Positions 1 through 9,529 are shown, numbered from the stretch's first letter. The stretch: 64,000 nucleotides of DNA from Gordonia phthalatica (GCF_001305675.1 NZ_CP011853.1:3534001-3598000), one strand, 5' to 3'. The notes: a model not told the origin generated them from the letters alone. A program made the numbers and translations.

Positions 1-90
1 GCGCGCATACTTGGCGCCCACGTAGACGATCGCGAGGACGCCGATGACGGCGAACACGATCAACTGGACCTTGACCAGCCTGGTGATCAC
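1..90 (-). CDS. mceF: MceF, N-terminal fragment (runs off the window)
   Basis: Only about 30 codons are present, reading VITRLVKVQLIVFAVIGV and onward, a hydrophobic membrane anchor as at the start of Mce substrate-binding proteins. The GTG start at 90-88 overlaps the TGA stop of the upstream mceE gene (GTGA), the usual coupling in this operon. Position after MceE identifies it as the sixth Mce subunit. The MCE domain lies outside the window. Confidence 0.8.
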   Translation of the reverse strand, partial: MITRLVKVQLIVFAVIGVLAIVYVGAKYAR

Positions 91-1403
91 TGGCCTTCAC
101 CTCCCAGCAGCATCCGCATCGTTCCGTTCATGAAGTTCCCGTCGCGAGTCGGCATCATCGTGTACTGATTCTTCTTCGACGTGGGCTTCTTCTTCGACGT
201 CGGGTTCATCGGGTAGGTGCCACCCGACGGCGGGGTGTTCGGACCCGGTCGCGAGTTCGGTGCCGGCGGCAGCAGCGAGATGGTCGGCCAGCCGTAGCGG
301 GGACCGTTGCCGTTGACGTAGGGGTTGCCCTTGTACACCGGCGGCGGATTCACCGACGGCGGCTGGTACTTCGGCTTGCCCTGGCCGACGCCGAGCGCCT
401 CCAGCTGGTTCAGCAGCCGCAGGTCCACCGTCATGAACAGGTTGGTCGAGTCACCGTGCACACCCGGAAGCAGGTCGTCCGGGAACGGGATGGTCGGGAT
501 CAGCGGAATCGCGGTGACGGCGTCCTGCGCGGACTTCGACAGCTCCGACAGGATCGGCCTCAGCGCCTTGAGATCGGTGATGATCTCGTCGTGTGCCTTG
601 CCGAGGATCGCGGTGCCGACGTCGCCGAGGTCGTCGAGCTTGGTCAGCAGGTCCACGAACTGCGGCCGCTGCTCCTCGAGCACCTTGACGCCTGCGGGCA
701 GCTCGTTCAGGATGCGCTCGATCTGATCGGTCTGCTGGTTGGCCCGGTCCGACAGGCGGCTGACGCCGTCGACGGCGCGAATGATGTCGTCGCGCTGACG
801 ATTCAGGTTGCCGATCAGGATCTCGGACTGCTTCAGCAGCGAACGGACCGCGGAGGGACGATCACCGAGCGCCTCGTTGAGCGAGGTGATGATCGGCTCC
901 AGCTGGTTGATGCCGCCACCGTTGAGCAGCATCGACAGGGCGCCGAGGAGCTGCTCGATGTCGGTGACCGTGCGGGTGCGGCTCGACTGGATGGTCTGCG
1001 ACTCTGGCTGCCGCGGGGTGGCCGGAGTGGCCTCCGGCGACTCGTTCAGCGCCACGAACTTCTCGCCGAGCAGGTTGGTCTGCTGCACCGAGGCCGACGC
1101 CTTGTCGGACAGATCCACGCTGTTCTTGACCTTGACGGTCACGACCGCGTTCCACGAGTCCTTTGGCACCTCGACCTTGGTGACCTGCCCGACGGGAATG
1201 CCGTCCTGCTTCACCACGGACTGCGGCACCAGGTCGAGGATGTCGTCGAACTGGATCTTGTATGTGCGCGGGTTGTCGCCCACGTCCACACCGCCGGGCA
1301 GCGGTACCGACTGGATGCCGGCGCAGCCGGTCAGCGTCAGGACCGACACGAGTGCAGCGCCCATGCCGGCGACGCGCGTGCGCGTCGACAACTTCACCTT
1401 CAT
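87..1403 (-). CDS. mceE: MceE, lipoprotein subunit of Mce lipid transporter
   Basis: 438 residues. The N-terminus is a lipoprotein signal: basic start, hydrophobic stretch, then lipobox LTGC with Cys near residue 27, so it should be lipid-anchored outside the membrane. A MCE/MlaD domain follows (about 45-120), then a long helical region (about 140-300) and a Pro/Gly/Asn-rich tail. In Mce complexes the E subunit helps form the periplasmic tube that carries lipids or sterols to the YrbE permeases. The ATG start overlaps the mceD stop by four bases. Confidence 0.92.
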   Translation of the reverse strand: MKVKLSTRTRVAGMGAALVSVLTLTGCAGIQSVPLPGGVDVGDNPRTYKIQFDDILDLVPQSVVKQDGIPVGQVTKVEVPKDSWNAVVTVKVKNSVDLSDKASASVQQTNLLGEKFVALNESPEATPATPRQPESQTIQSSRTRTVTDIEQLLGALSMLLNGGGINQLEPIITSLNEALGDRPSAVRSLLKQSEILIGNLNRQRDDIIRAVDGVSRLSDRANQQTDQIERILNELPAGVKVLEEQRPQFVDLLTKLDDLGDVGTAILGKAHDEIITDLKALRPILSELSKSAQDAVTAIPLIPTIPFPDDLLPGVHGDSTNLFMTVDLRLLNQLEALGVGQGKPKYQPPSVNPPPVYKGNPYVNGNGPRYGWPTISLLPPAPNSRPGPNTPPSGGTYPMNPTSKKKPTSKKNQYTMMPTRDGNFMNGTMRMLLGGEGQ

Positions 1404-2665
1404 CGCTGTCCTCCAGGCAGTCTCGGATCGGGGTTGCCGCTGTTGGTTCCCGGAGCCGGGTTCTTCTGCTCCTTGTCACCGCTCAGGATTCCGAACGGCA
1501 GGACCGGCAGCATCGGGGTCAGAACACCGTCGGTGATCTGCTTGCCGACCGCCTTGCAGTTGTTGACCAGCGGGGCCAGCTTGCGGCTGAAGTCCACGGC
1601 CATCGGGTTGCCCGGCAACAGCTTGCCGAGGTCGAGCAGCTTACAGGTGGCACCGAGCGGATCCTGAGCCTCCGGGAAGTTCAGGCGCATGGCGAGCGTG
1701 CCCGACTCCGCGTCGTAGGTGTTGATCAGGTTGCTGAGCACCACCGGGATCACCGTCAGGATCTCCAGCAGGTGATCCTTGTTGTCCAGGAGCGCCTGAC
1801 CGGTCGGCTGCAGGTCGCGAATCGCGTCGCCGAGCTTCTTGTTGTTGTCGGCGACGAAGGTCGCGACATCGCCGAGCGCGTACGACAGGGTGTTCAGCGC
1901 CTGGCCGAGCTGATCGCGTTCCCCGGCGAGGAACGTGTTGAACGAGGCCATCTGCGTGTTGAACTGACGCACCTGGCTGTCGTTCTCGCGGAGTGCACCG
2001 ACGAAGACGTCCAGGTTCTTGATGGTGCTCACCAGGTCGTCGCTACCGTTCGACAGCGTGCCCGCCGCCTTCGACAGGTTGGTGATCGCGTCACCGAGCT
2101 TGGCGCCGTTGCCGTCGAGGCTCTTGGAGAAGACGTCGACGAAGTCGGTGACCGCGCCGCGAGGCGACTCCGTGTCCTTCTTATTGGCACCGTCCGGGCC
2201 GAGCGACTTCGACAGCTTCTGCAGGTTGGCGTAGATCGCGTCGATCTCGACCGGGACTCGCGTCTGCTTGGTCGACAGCTCGATGTCGCTTCCGGCCTTC
2301 GCTCCCCCGGTGTACGCGGGAATCAACTGCACGTAGCGGTCGGCGACGATCGACGGGATGATCTGCACGGCCTTCACGTCGGCGGGGAGCTCCACGCCGC
2401 GGTTGACCCGCATCTGCACCTTCACGGTCTCGCCCTGCGGCTCCACCTTGGTGACCTTGCCGACGTCCACGCCGAGGACGCTGACGTTGCTGCCCTCGTA
2501 GATGCCGACGGCGCTGTTGAAGGTCGCCGTGATCTTAGTGGTGCCGATCAGGGTCGACGCCCAGTAGCCGCCCGCACCGATGATGAGGAGCAGGACCGCA
2601 CCGAGTGCGCCGTAGACGATGTTCTTCTTGCTGAAGAATCCCGAGGACTGATCCGAGTTGCTCAT
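1400..2665 (-). CDS. mceD: MceD, MCE-domain protein of Mce lipid transporter
   Basis: 421 residues. A single membrane anchor at about 15-36 (GALGAVLLLIIGAGGYWAS) is followed by a MCE domain at about 40-115 and a long helical portion that would form the shuttle tube. The C-terminus is Pro/Gly-rich. It overlaps mceC upstream and mceE downstream by four bases each, so translation is coupled. The letter D rests on operon order; the six Mce paralogues are hard to separate by sequence alone. Confidence 0.9.
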   Translation of the reverse strand: MSNSDQSSGFFSKKNIVYGALGAVLLLIIGAGGYWASTLIGTTKITATFNSAVGIYEGSNVSVLGVDVGKVTKVEPQGETVKVQMRVNRGVELPADVKAVQIIPSIVADRYVQLIPAYTGGAKAGSDIELSTKQTRVPVEIDAIYANLQKLSKSLGPDGANKKDTESPRGAVTDFVDVFSKSLDGNGAKLGDAITNLSKAAGTLSNGSDDLVSTIKNLDVFVGALRENDSQVRQFNTQMASFNTFLAGERDQLGQALNTLSYALGDVATFVADNNKKLGDAIRDLQPTGQALLDNKDHLLEILTVIPVVLSNLINTYDAESGTLAMRLNFPEAQDPLGATCKLLDLGKLLPGNPMAVDFSRKLAPLVNNCKAVGKQITDGVLTPMLPVLPFGILSGDKEQKNPAPGTNSGNPDPRLPGGQR

Positions 2666-3738
2666 CGGGGACCTCCATTATTGACATTCTTCTGCATGTT
2701 CGGCGGCCGCGTCGTGTTCTGCTGCGGCAGAGCCGGCGGCAGGAGGTTGGTCACGGTGGCCTCGAACCAGCGCCCGTTGCCGAGCACGTTGGCGTACAGC
2801 CGGTAGAACGGCGCCATGTAGGTGATGGTGTCGCGCACGTTCTTGTTCTGGCGGGTCAGCAGGTCGGTGACGCCCTTGAGGGAGTCGAGGGCCGGGCCGA
2901 GCTGCTTCTCGTTGTCCCGAACGATGCCGGTGAGCGCCTTGCTGAGCGAGGTGGTGCTGGCCAGCAGTGCGGAGATGTCCTTCTGCCGGTTGTTCAGCTC
3001 CTTCAGCAGCACGCCGGTACCGGCGATCAGCTTCGTGAACTCCTCGTTGCGGTCGGCCAGGATCTTCGACGAGTCCTTGGTGGCCTTGAGCAGCTTCTGC
3101 ACCTCGGCGTCGCGGCTGGCGATGGTGTTCGACAGTCGCGAGATGCCGGTCAGCGAGGAGCTGATGTCCTTGGAGTTGGTGCCCGAGAAGGCGTGCGACA
3201 GTGCGCGGAGCGATTCCGCCACCTTGTCGGTGTCGACGTTCTCGATCTGATCCGCGGCGTCACCGAAGGCCTCGATGACGTCGTACGGCGACACCGTGTC
3301 GGTGAGGGGTTCGCTCGGATCGGCGAGATCGGTGCCCTTCGGGTTCAGTGCCAGGTACTTCTGGCCCAGGACCGTCTTGATCTGGATCGAGGCCTGCGTC
3401 TGGTTGCCGATCCACGTGTTGTTCGCGGTGAACTTCACGTCGACCTTGTCGCGGTTCAATGAGACGTCGGTCACTTCACCGACCTTGACGCCCGCGACAC
3501 GGACCTCGTTGCCCGCCTTGAGGCCTGCGGCCTCGTCGAACACCGCGGTGTAGCGCGCGCCTGCTCCGACCAGCGGAAGGTCCTTCAAGTAGAAGGACGA
3601 GACCGCGGCCATGATCAGGATCAGCAGACCCATTGCACCGATGCTCACCGCGCTTCGCCGTCCGGCGAAGCGGCGACTCTTCTTCGGCGTCGTCGGCACC
3701 GGCGGCTTGCCGTCCGGAGTTTCCTGTTGGTCGCTCAT
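2662..3738 (-). CDS. mceC: MceC, MCE-domain protein of Mce lipid transporter
   Basis: 358 residues. A short basic cytoplasmic N-terminus (KKSRRFAGRR) precedes one transmembrane helix at about 30-50, then a MCE domain (about 55-130) and a helical, coiled-coil-like region to about 300. The tail is Asn/Pro-rich. It starts with ATG at 3738, three bases after the mceB stop, and overlaps mceD by four bases. Role: one of six subunits of the extracytoplasmic lipid channel. Confidence 0.9.
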   Translation of the reverse strand: MSDQQETPDGKPPVPTTPKKSRRFAGRRSAVSIGAMGLLILIMAAVSSFYLKDLPLVGAGARYTAVFDEAAGLKAGNEVRVAGVKVGEVTDVSLNRDKVDVKFTANNTWIGNQTQASIQIKTVLGQKYLALNPKGTDLADPSEPLTDTVSPYDVIEAFGDAADQIENVDTDKVAESLRALSHAFSGTNSKDISSSLTGISRLSNTIASRDAEVQKLLKATKDSSKILADRNEEFTKLIAGTGVLLKELNNRQKDISALLASTTSLSKALTGIVRDNEKQLGPALDSLKGVTDLLTRQNKNVRDTITYMAPFYRLYANVLGNGRWFEATVTNLLPPALPQQNTTRPPNMQKNVNNGGPR

Positions 3739-3741
3739 GCG

Positions 3742-4833
3742 TTACCTCCCTCCCGGCTGGTTGTTCCGCCAGCAACGCGTCGCGGCGCTGGTGTAGAGAA
3801 CGTGGTTGATGTTCGGCAGCGGAATCACCGGCTGGGTCAGCCTGGTGGACTTGCCGTTGCCTGCGACGACGTCGATGCCGCACATGTAGAACTGGAACCA
3901 GGAGCCGAAGGTCGCGGCGCGACCGATCCGCTGGAGCTTGACCGGCAGGTTGGTGAGCGCCTGCTCGATGTCGTCGGTCCGCGTGTTCAGCTGGTCCGAC
4001 AGCGACTTGATCCCGGCGACGTCGCCCTGGATGGCCGGCCGCGTCTTGCTGAGGATGGAGCCGGTGACCGTGGTCAGGTTCGACACCGACGTGATGGCCG
4101 AGCCGACCGAGTCACGCTGCGCGGCCAGACCGGTGATCAGCTTCTCGGTGTTCACCAGCAGGCTGGTGAACTGGTCGTCGTTGCGGTTCACCGTGTCCAG
4201 GACCTTGGTCAGGTTGGTGATCATGTCGCCGATCACCTTGTCCTTGTCGGCCAGTGCGTTGGTGAGGCTCGACGTGTCGTCGATCAGGCTGCCGATCGTG
4301 GTGTCCATGTCGCCCTGGAAGACCTTGATGATGGTCTCCGCGAGCTTGTTCATGTCCTCGGGGGTGATCTGCTTGAACAGCGGGCGGAACCCGTTGAACA
4401 GTTCCGTCAGGTTCACCGCGTCGTGGGTGCTGGGCTCCTGGCCCGCCACGTTGCGGAACGTGAAGCCCTGGTCGACGGTGTCGCCGAGGGCTCCGGGGCC
4501 CTTCTCCAACGCCATGTACCGCAGGCCGGTCAGGTTCCGGTAGCGGATGGAGAGCTGGGTGCCGCGCGGGAGGCGGTCCCGGTCGACGCTGAAGCTGACC
4601 AGTGCCTTGTTGCGGTCGGTGATCTCGACGGAGTCGATCTGGCCGACGCGGACGCCCGCGATGCGGACGTCGTCACCGGGGTTGAGCATGGCGGCGTCGT
4701 CGAAGACGGCCTTGAAGTTCGAGCTTCCGCCCGAGCCGGCGTTGGCGATGGTCAGGCCGAGCATCGCGGTCGCGATGATCGTGATGACGGCGAAGACGAT
4801 CAGCTTCACCAGGGGTGCGACGATGCCTCTCAC
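3742..4833 (-). CDS. mceB: MceB, MCE-domain protein of Mce lipid transporter
   Basis: 363 residues with an N-terminal membrane helix (about 8-30, VKLIVFAVITIIATAMLGL), a MCE domain (about 38-115) and a long helical region to about 290. The GTG start at 4833 lies inside the GTGA overlap with the mceA stop. The C-terminal region has a Cys (FYMCGIDV) also common in Mce B and C proteins. Role and location as for the other Mce subunits. Confidence 0.9.
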   Translation of the reverse strand: MRGIVAPLVKLIVFAVITIIATAMLGLTIANAGSGGSSNFKAVFDDAAMLNPGDDVRIAGVRVGQIDSVEITDRNKALVSFSVDRDRLPRGTQLSIRYRNLTGLRYMALEKGPGALGDTVDQGFTFRNVAGQEPSTHDAVNLTELFNGFRPLFKQITPEDMNKLAETIIKVFQGDMDTTIGSLIDDTSSLTNALADKDKVIGDMITNLTKVLDTVNRNDDQFTSLLVNTEKLITGLAAQRDSVGSAITSVSNLTTVTGSILSKTRPAIQGDVAGIKSLSDQLNTRTDDIEQALTNLPVKLQRIGRAATFGSWFQFYMCGIDVVAGNGKSTRLTQPVIPLPNINHVLYTSAATRCWRNNQPGGR

Positions 4834-6146
4834 TTAACAGTCACCTCCGCTCCCTGCAGCGCACCTGCGCCGATGTAGGTGATCCACGTCGGAACCTCTT
4901 CGGGGTTGATGCCGGAAGCAGCGGCGTACATGACCTTCAGCTGCTTCTGGTAGTCGGAATCGGAGATCTTCCCGCTGGGCGCAACGCTGAACTGCGGCTG
5001 CGGCAGGTCGGGCCAGGTGCTCGGACCGGCGTTGCGCGACGGCGGCTGGTACGAGCCGTCGGGAACGCTGCCGCCCGGGTACTGCGGGAACGGACGACCG
5101 TTGGTGGCGGGCTGGTAGCAGCGGGCCGGCGGGTTCTTCCAGTTCATCCGCGGCTCGTCCTGGTTCGGCAGGTAGCGACCGCGCGGGTTCACGAACTGCA
5201 GGTTCACGCGGACGCCGGGGTTGGCCGTGCCCTTGCCGACGATGGTGCCGATCTTCGGCATGATCTTGGCGAAGTTGTTGAACATGCACCCGAACGTCGG
5301 CGACTGCATGGCGAGTCCCTTCAGGAAGGGCTCCGAGTCGATGAACAGGTCGAGCATGTCCTTCTTGTTCTTCTTCAAGAACTTGGTGGTGTCCACCGCG
5401 GCCACACCCAGCGTCTGGATGGTGGAGCGCAGGTCGCTCTGCCGCTCGACGATCGTGTTGCCGGTGACGCGGAGGTTGTCGAAGGCGTCGATAATGTCCG
5501 GCAGTGCGGTCGCGTAGGTCTGCGAGAAGGTCGCGAGGCCGCGGATGGTGCCCTGCAGGTCGTCCATGTTCGCGTTGACGCGCTTGAAGATGGTGTTCAG
5601 GCGCTCGACGATCTCACCGATCTGGTGGCCCTTGCCGCCGATGGCCTGCGAGATCGCGCTCAGCGTGACGTTCAGGTCCTGCGGCGGGATGGCCTTGATG
5701 ACCGGCAGCAGCGCGTCGAAGAGGTCCTCGACCTCGGCCGCGTTGCCCTGCTTGTCGGTCGTGATGACCGATCCCTCGTGCAGGGTGCCGCCGTCGGAGT
5801 TCTTCGGGATCTGCAGCGCGATGTAGCGCTCGCCGAACAGGGTCTTCGGCAGGACACGCGCGGTGGTGCCGTCGGGCAGGTTCTTCATCTGGTCCGGGGT
5901 GATCCGGAGTTCGACGGCGACCTTGCCGCCCGGCTGCACGTTCACGGCGTGGACGGCGCCGACGACGACACCGTTGGCCTTGACGTCGGCATTCTTGACC
6001 AGCGAGTTGCCTGCGTTGTCAGTGCGCAGGGTGATCGTCTTGTACGTGTCGAAGCCGCCGCTGAACTTCACCAGCGAGACGACCAACAGGCCGATCACGA
6101 CGGCGAAGAACACCAGGCCCAACAGCCTTCGTTTCAGTGTCTTCAC
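4830..6146 (-). CDS. mceA: MceA, MCE-domain protein of Mce lipid transporter
   Basis: 438 residues and the first MCE gene after the two permeases. A basic start (LKRRLLG) leads into a transmembrane helix at about 9-28, a MCE domain at about 38-120 (NAGNSLVKNADVKANGVVVG), an extended helical domain and a C-terminal region with a Pro-rich linker. MceA subunits are thought to contact substrate. It begins six bases after the yrbEB stop. Which lipid this Mce set imports (sterol, fatty acid or other) cannot be told from sequence. Confidence 0.9.
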   Translation of the reverse strand: MKTLKRRLLGLVFFAVVIGLLVVSLVKFSGGFDTYKTITLRTDNAGNSLVKNADVKANGVVVGAVHAVNVQPGGKVAVELRITPDQMKNLPDGTTARVLPKTLFGERYIALQIPKNSDGGTLHEGSVITTDKQGNAAEVEDLFDALLPVIKAIPPQDLNVTLSAISQAIGGKGHQIGEIVERLNTIFKRVNANMDDLQGTIRGLATFSQTYATALPDIIDAFDNLRVTGNTIVERQSDLRSTIQTLGVAAVDTTKFLKKNKKDMLDLFIDSEPFLKGLAMQSPTFGCMFNNFAKIMPKIGTIVGKGTANPGVRVNLQFVNPRGRYLPNQDEPRMNWKNPPARCYQPATNGRPFPQYPGGSVPDGSYQPPSRNAGPSTWPDLPQPQFSVAPSGKISDSDYQKQLKVMYAAASGINPEEVPTWITYIGAGALQGAEVTVK

Positions 6147-6152
6147 GCTTGC

Positions 6153-7025
6153 CTAACCTCCCACTCGGATCGACGTGGTCGTACCCCAGATCGCCAGGCC
6201 CAGGAAGAAGTCCATCACCGCGATCAGCACGAGGGCTGTTCGCACGGCGTGACCGACGGCCACACCGACGCCTGCCGGGCCGCCACTGGCGAAGTAGCCG
6301 TAGTAGCAGTGGATCAGGATGATGACGAACGCGAATATCAACACCTTGCCGAACGACCAGAGGACGTCGACGGGTGGCAGGAACAGATTGAAGTAGTGGT
6401 CGTACGAGCCGGTCGACTGGCCGTTGAAGACGGTGTTGACCACCCTCGACGCCAGGTAGGCGGCCATCAGACCCAGAACGTACAGCGGGATGACGGCGAT
6501 GAAGCCGGCGATGACGCGCGAGGAGACGAGGAACGGGACCGACGGGACGGCCATGACCTCGAGGGCGTCGATCTCTTCCGAGATGCGCATGGCGCCGAGC
6601 TGGGCGGTGAAGCCGCAGCCGACCGTCGCCGAGAGCGCCAGGCCTGCGACCAGCGGCGCCACCTCGCGGGTGTTGACGTAGGCCGACAGGAAGCCGGTCA
6701 GCGCCTGGGAGCCGATCTGGTCCAGGGCCGCGTAGCCCTGCATGCCGACCACGACGCCGGTGAAGCCCGACATCAGGACCATGACGCCCACGGTGCCGCC
6801 GATGACGGCGAGACCGCCGGAGCCGAAGGCCACCTCGGCGAGCAGGCGCATCACCTCGCGGGTGTAGTGCACCAGGGTCTTGGGGATCCAGGCGAGCGTG
6901 CGGCCGTAGAACGACATCTGCTCGCCGGCGCCGTCGAGCAGCTTCAGCGGACGGCCGAGCTGCTTGCGTGCCTCATAGAGCAGGTATTCGGGCCTGCTCT
7001 TGGAGATCGTCACACCACGTGTCAT
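6153..7025 (-). CDS. yrbEB: YrbEB, MlaE-type permease of Mce transporter
   Basis: 290 residues of the MlaE/YrbE permease family, with about five or six hydrophobic segments and the conserved coupling region SEEIDALEVMAVPS, which contacts the ATPase. It forms the inner-membrane channel with YrbEA. It starts two bases downstream of the yrbEA stop and is followed after six bases by mceA, so the two permeases and the Mce proteins are made together. Confidence 0.93.
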   Translation of the reverse strand: MTRGVTISKSRPEYLLYEARKQLGRPLKLLDGAGEQMSFYGRTLAWIPKTLVHYTREVMRLLAEVAFGSGGLAVIGGTVGVMVLMSGFTGVVVGMQGYAALDQIGSQALTGFLSAYVNTREVAPLVAGLALSATVGCGFTAQLGAMRISEEIDALEVMAVPSVPFLVSSRVIAGFIAVIPLYVLGLMAAYLASRVVNTVFNGQSTGSYDHYFNLFLPPVDVLWSFGKVLIFAFVIILIHCYYGYFASGGPAGVGVAVGHAVRTALVLIAVMDFFLGLAIWGTTTSIRVGG

Positions 7026-7027
7026 GA

Positions 7028-7834
7028 CTAACCAACCTTCGGCGGGACGATCTGCAGGAAGACCGCAGTGATGATCAGGTTTGCGAAGAAGAGCAGCAGG
7101 AACGTGACGACGACGGACTGGTTGACCGCGTCACCGACGCCCTTCGGGCCGCCCTTCGGGTTGAGGCCCTTGTAGGCGGCGACCACACCTGCGATGACAC
7201 CGAAGATCACGGCCTTCAATGTCGAGATGTAGAGGTCGGGCAGCTGGGCCAGTGCGCCGAACGACGCGAGGTAGGCGCCGGGCGTTCCGCCCTGGACGAC
7301 CACGTTGAAGAAGTAGCCTCCGCCGATGCCGACGACGGCGACCAGGCCGTTGAGCAGGACGGCCACGAGGACCATCGCCAAGACGCGGGGCACCACCAGA
7401 CGCTGGATCGGGTTGATGCCGAGCACTTCCATGGCGTCGATCTCTTCACGGATCGTTCGTGATCCGAGGTCGGCGGCCACTGCCGAGCCCGCAGCACCGG
7501 CGACCAGCAGGGACGTCACCAGTGGCGAGCCCTGCTGGACGACGACGAGGACCGACGCCGCACCGGTGTACGACTCGGCGCCGAGCTGCTTGATCAGCGA
7601 ACCGGTCTGCAGCGAGACGATGGCGCCGAACGGGATCGCGATGAGCGCGGTCGGCAGAATCGTGACGCTGGCGATGAACCAGGCCTGCTGGATGAATTCA
7701 CGCAACTGGAACGGTCGCGCGAAGAGCTGGCGGGCTACGTCGACGAAGAGCTGGACGATGTTACCGGTTTGGGCGAGGGCACCCTCACCGGCATTCGCAA
7801 TCTTGTCGACACCACGCGAAGTGGCGCTTGTCAT
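7028..7834 (-). CDS. yrbEA: YrbEA, MlaE-type permease of Mce transporter
   Basis: 268 residues, MlaE/YrbE family, with the coupling motif REEIDAMEVLGINP and several membrane helices. It pairs with YrbEB. The gene starts six bases after the mceG ATPase stop, so in this genome the ATPase is joined to the operon; in Mycobacterium tuberculosis the homologous mkl ATPase gene is unlinked from its four mce operons. Confidence 0.93.
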   Translation of the reverse strand: MTSATSRGVDKIANAGEGALAQTGNIVQLFVDVARQLFARPFQLREFIQQAWFIASVTILPTALIAIPFGAIVSLQTGSLIKQLGAESYTGAASVLVVVQQGSPLVTSLLVAGAAGSAVAADLGSRTIREEIDAMEVLGINPIQRLVVPRVLAMVLVAVLLNGLVAVVGIGGGYFFNVVVQGGTPGAYLASFGALAQLPDLYISTLKAVIFGVIAGVVAAYKGLNPKGGPKGVGDAVNQSVVVTFLLLFFANLIITAVFLQIVPPKVG

Positions 7835-7840
7835 GCCTGA

Positions 7841-9070
7841 TTACTCCCCTTGTCCATCAGACTTGCGGACGGCCGTCTCGATCGCGGACGTGTCGATCGG
7901 CTGAGTCAGTGCGTCGTCGCCTGCGGTGGCGTAGACATCGGTCGGACGGTCGATGACCTCGGTCGGGCGGTCGGAGACCACGTTGGCCTGCGCGAGGGCA
8001 GCGTTGATACCCGCCTCGGAGCTGAAGTCCGTGTTCGCCAGGGCGACGAGCGTCGCGACCGACTCCGGAGACTCCGCGGCGCGCGCATCCTCCTCGGCGA
8101 TCGAGGCGCGGATGGCGGCCTGCGCGTTGGGAGGGAGGGTCGGCAGCATCCGAAGGACGTTGGCGCGGTGACGGATCGAGGCCTTGCGGACCTGGACGCC
8201 CGGGTTCGGTTGCACCTGCGGGATGATCTCGGAGAAGTCGTCCTGCGTACCACCGCCGGAGATGCCCGCGGCCTGCATCGCGGCCTCGGCCGCGGCGATC
8301 GCCTCGTCCTTCTCCTCCGACATGCCGATGGGGCCGAAGCGGTCACCGGCGAGGAACTGCTTGACGACTGGCTGATCCGAGGTAAGGAGCTGCTCGCGCG
8401 GACCGAACATGACCAGTTCCTTGCGGAAGAGCATGCCGATGTTGTCCGGGATGGTGCGGGCGATGTTGATGTTGTGCGTGACGATCAGGATCGTCGCGTC
8501 GATCTCCGCGTTGATGTCGATCAGCAGCTGGGAGATGTAAGCGGTACGCACGGGGTCGAGGCCGGAGTCCGGCTCGTCGCAGAGGATGATCTCGGGGTTC
8601 AGCACGAGAGCTCGAGCGAGGCCGGCGCGCTTACGCATACCACCCGAGATCTCACCGGGGAGCTTGCCCTCGGCACCGGCCAGACCGACCAGCTCCATCT
8701 TCTCCAGGACGATGCGACGGATCTCATCCTCCTTCTTCTTCGTGTGCTCACGAAGCGGGAAGGCGATGTTGTCGAACAGGGTCATCGAGCCGAACAGTGC
8801 GCCGTCCTGGAACAGGACGCCGAACAGCTTGCGGATCTCGTAGAGCTCCTTGGCCGAGCACTCGGTGATGTCGGTGCCGTCGATGATGACCGAACCCTGC
8901 TCCGGATGCAGCAGGCCGATCAAGGTCTTCAAGAAGACCGATTTACCGGTACCGGACGGTCCCAGCAGTGCGTTGACCTCGCCCGCAGGCAGGGTCAGGG
9001 TTACGTCTCGCCAGATGTTCTGCGAGCCGAACGACTTGGTTAGCCCCTCGACTTTGACCTCAACACCCAC
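7841..9070 (-). CDS. mceG: MceG (Mkl), ABC ATPase of the Mce lipid importer
   Basis: 409 residues from the chosen GTG at 9070, which has a GGAGG sequence five bases upstream and gives the N-terminus VGVEVKVEGLTKSFGSQ. An open frame continues upstream to 9334 but looks non-coding. Motifs in order: Walker A GPSGTGKS, signature SGGMRKRAGLARAL, Walker B IILCDEPDSGL and the H-loop IVTHN. A C-terminal extension of about 140 residues after the ATPase core is typical of actinobacterial MceG. It powers Mce uptake from the cytoplasmic face and opens the operon. Its neighbour rplL matches the rplJ-rplL-mkl neighbourhood of mycobacteria. Confidence 0.93.
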   Translation of the reverse strand: MGVEVKVEGLTKSFGSQNIWRDVTLTLPAGEVNALLGPSGTGKSVFLKTLIGLLHPEQGSVIIDGTDITECSAKELYEIRKLFGVLFQDGALFGSMTLFDNIAFPLREHTKKKEDEIRRIVLEKMELVGLAGAEGKLPGEISGGMRKRAGLARALVLNPEIILCDEPDSGLDPVRTAYISQLLIDINAEIDATILIVTHNINIARTIPDNIGMLFRKELVMFGPREQLLTSDQPVVKQFLAGDRFGPIGMSEEKDEAIAAAEAAMQAAGISGGGTQDDFSEIIPQVQPNPGVQVRKASIRHRANVLRMLPTLPPNAQAAIRASIAEEDARAAESPESVATLVALANTDFSSEAGINAALAQANVVSDRPTEVIDRPTDVYATAGDDALTQPIDTSAIETAVRKSDGQGE

Positions 9071-9202
9071 AGTGTCCTCCAGACCTTTCGTATGTACCGC
9101 GTACGAGGTGCGAGGCGCGCCGCTCCCCCTACAGAGTTTCCGCTGCCACTCGCCCGGGAAGGCTGTGGCTGCGGTCACTCTAACGCACCAGGGTCTTTCG
9201 TC

Positions 9203-9246
9203 GTACTTCAGTACCCGAAGGTAAACCGGAGCAAAAGTACTTGTAC
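9203..9246. promoter_or_regulatory. Two palindromic sites upstream of mceG, candidate operator
   Basis: GTACTTCAGTAC (9203-9214) and GTACTTGTAC (9237-9246) are each followed on the plus strand by CCCG. Their centres are 33 bp apart, about three helical turns, so both would face the same side of the DNA. They lie about 135-175 bp upstream of the mceG start in a gene-free stretch (9071-9529) that must hold the promoter of the mce operon. A dimeric repressor such as a TetR or GntR protein is a reasonable guess; its identity is unknown. Confidence 0.4.
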
Positions 9247-9452
9247 CCGTCAGTAACGTATTGGTGTGCTGAGAATACATAAAGAAGCCGCGTGTTCCAA
9301 AGCGAACCGAACATCCGAAGGAGACCTTCATCACTCATGGGAATATCACGCCGCGGACCGGTTCGGCAGACCGTCGTAAGACCGCCTGTACGGCCTGCTG
9401 CGCGCCTTCCGTCCACCGACACACCCACGGGACCATCGATGCCGCAGACAGC

Positions 9453-9488
9453 GAATGAGGCCCACAGGTTTCCCTGCGGGCCTCATTC
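9453..9488 (-). terminator. Hairpin terminator after rplL
   Basis: GAATGAGGCCC (9453-9463) is exactly repeated in inverse at 9478-9488, and the inner CAGG/CCTG extends the stem around a TTTC loop. It lies about 40 bases downstream of the rplL stop. There is no clear T-run after it, so it may act as an intrinsic terminator of the non-canonical actinobacterial type or as an mRNA 3'-end stabiliser. Confidence 0.7.
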
Positions 9489-9529
9489 GACTTCGCCCGA
9501 CGGCGAGAAGATGCGCTAAGCGCTCAGTC

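Noticed and set aside
9071..9334. N-terminal extension of mceG by 88 codons
   Set aside because: The extension has no family similarity, crosses the likely promoter, and the GTG at 9070 has a GGAGG site and the conserved ABC start.
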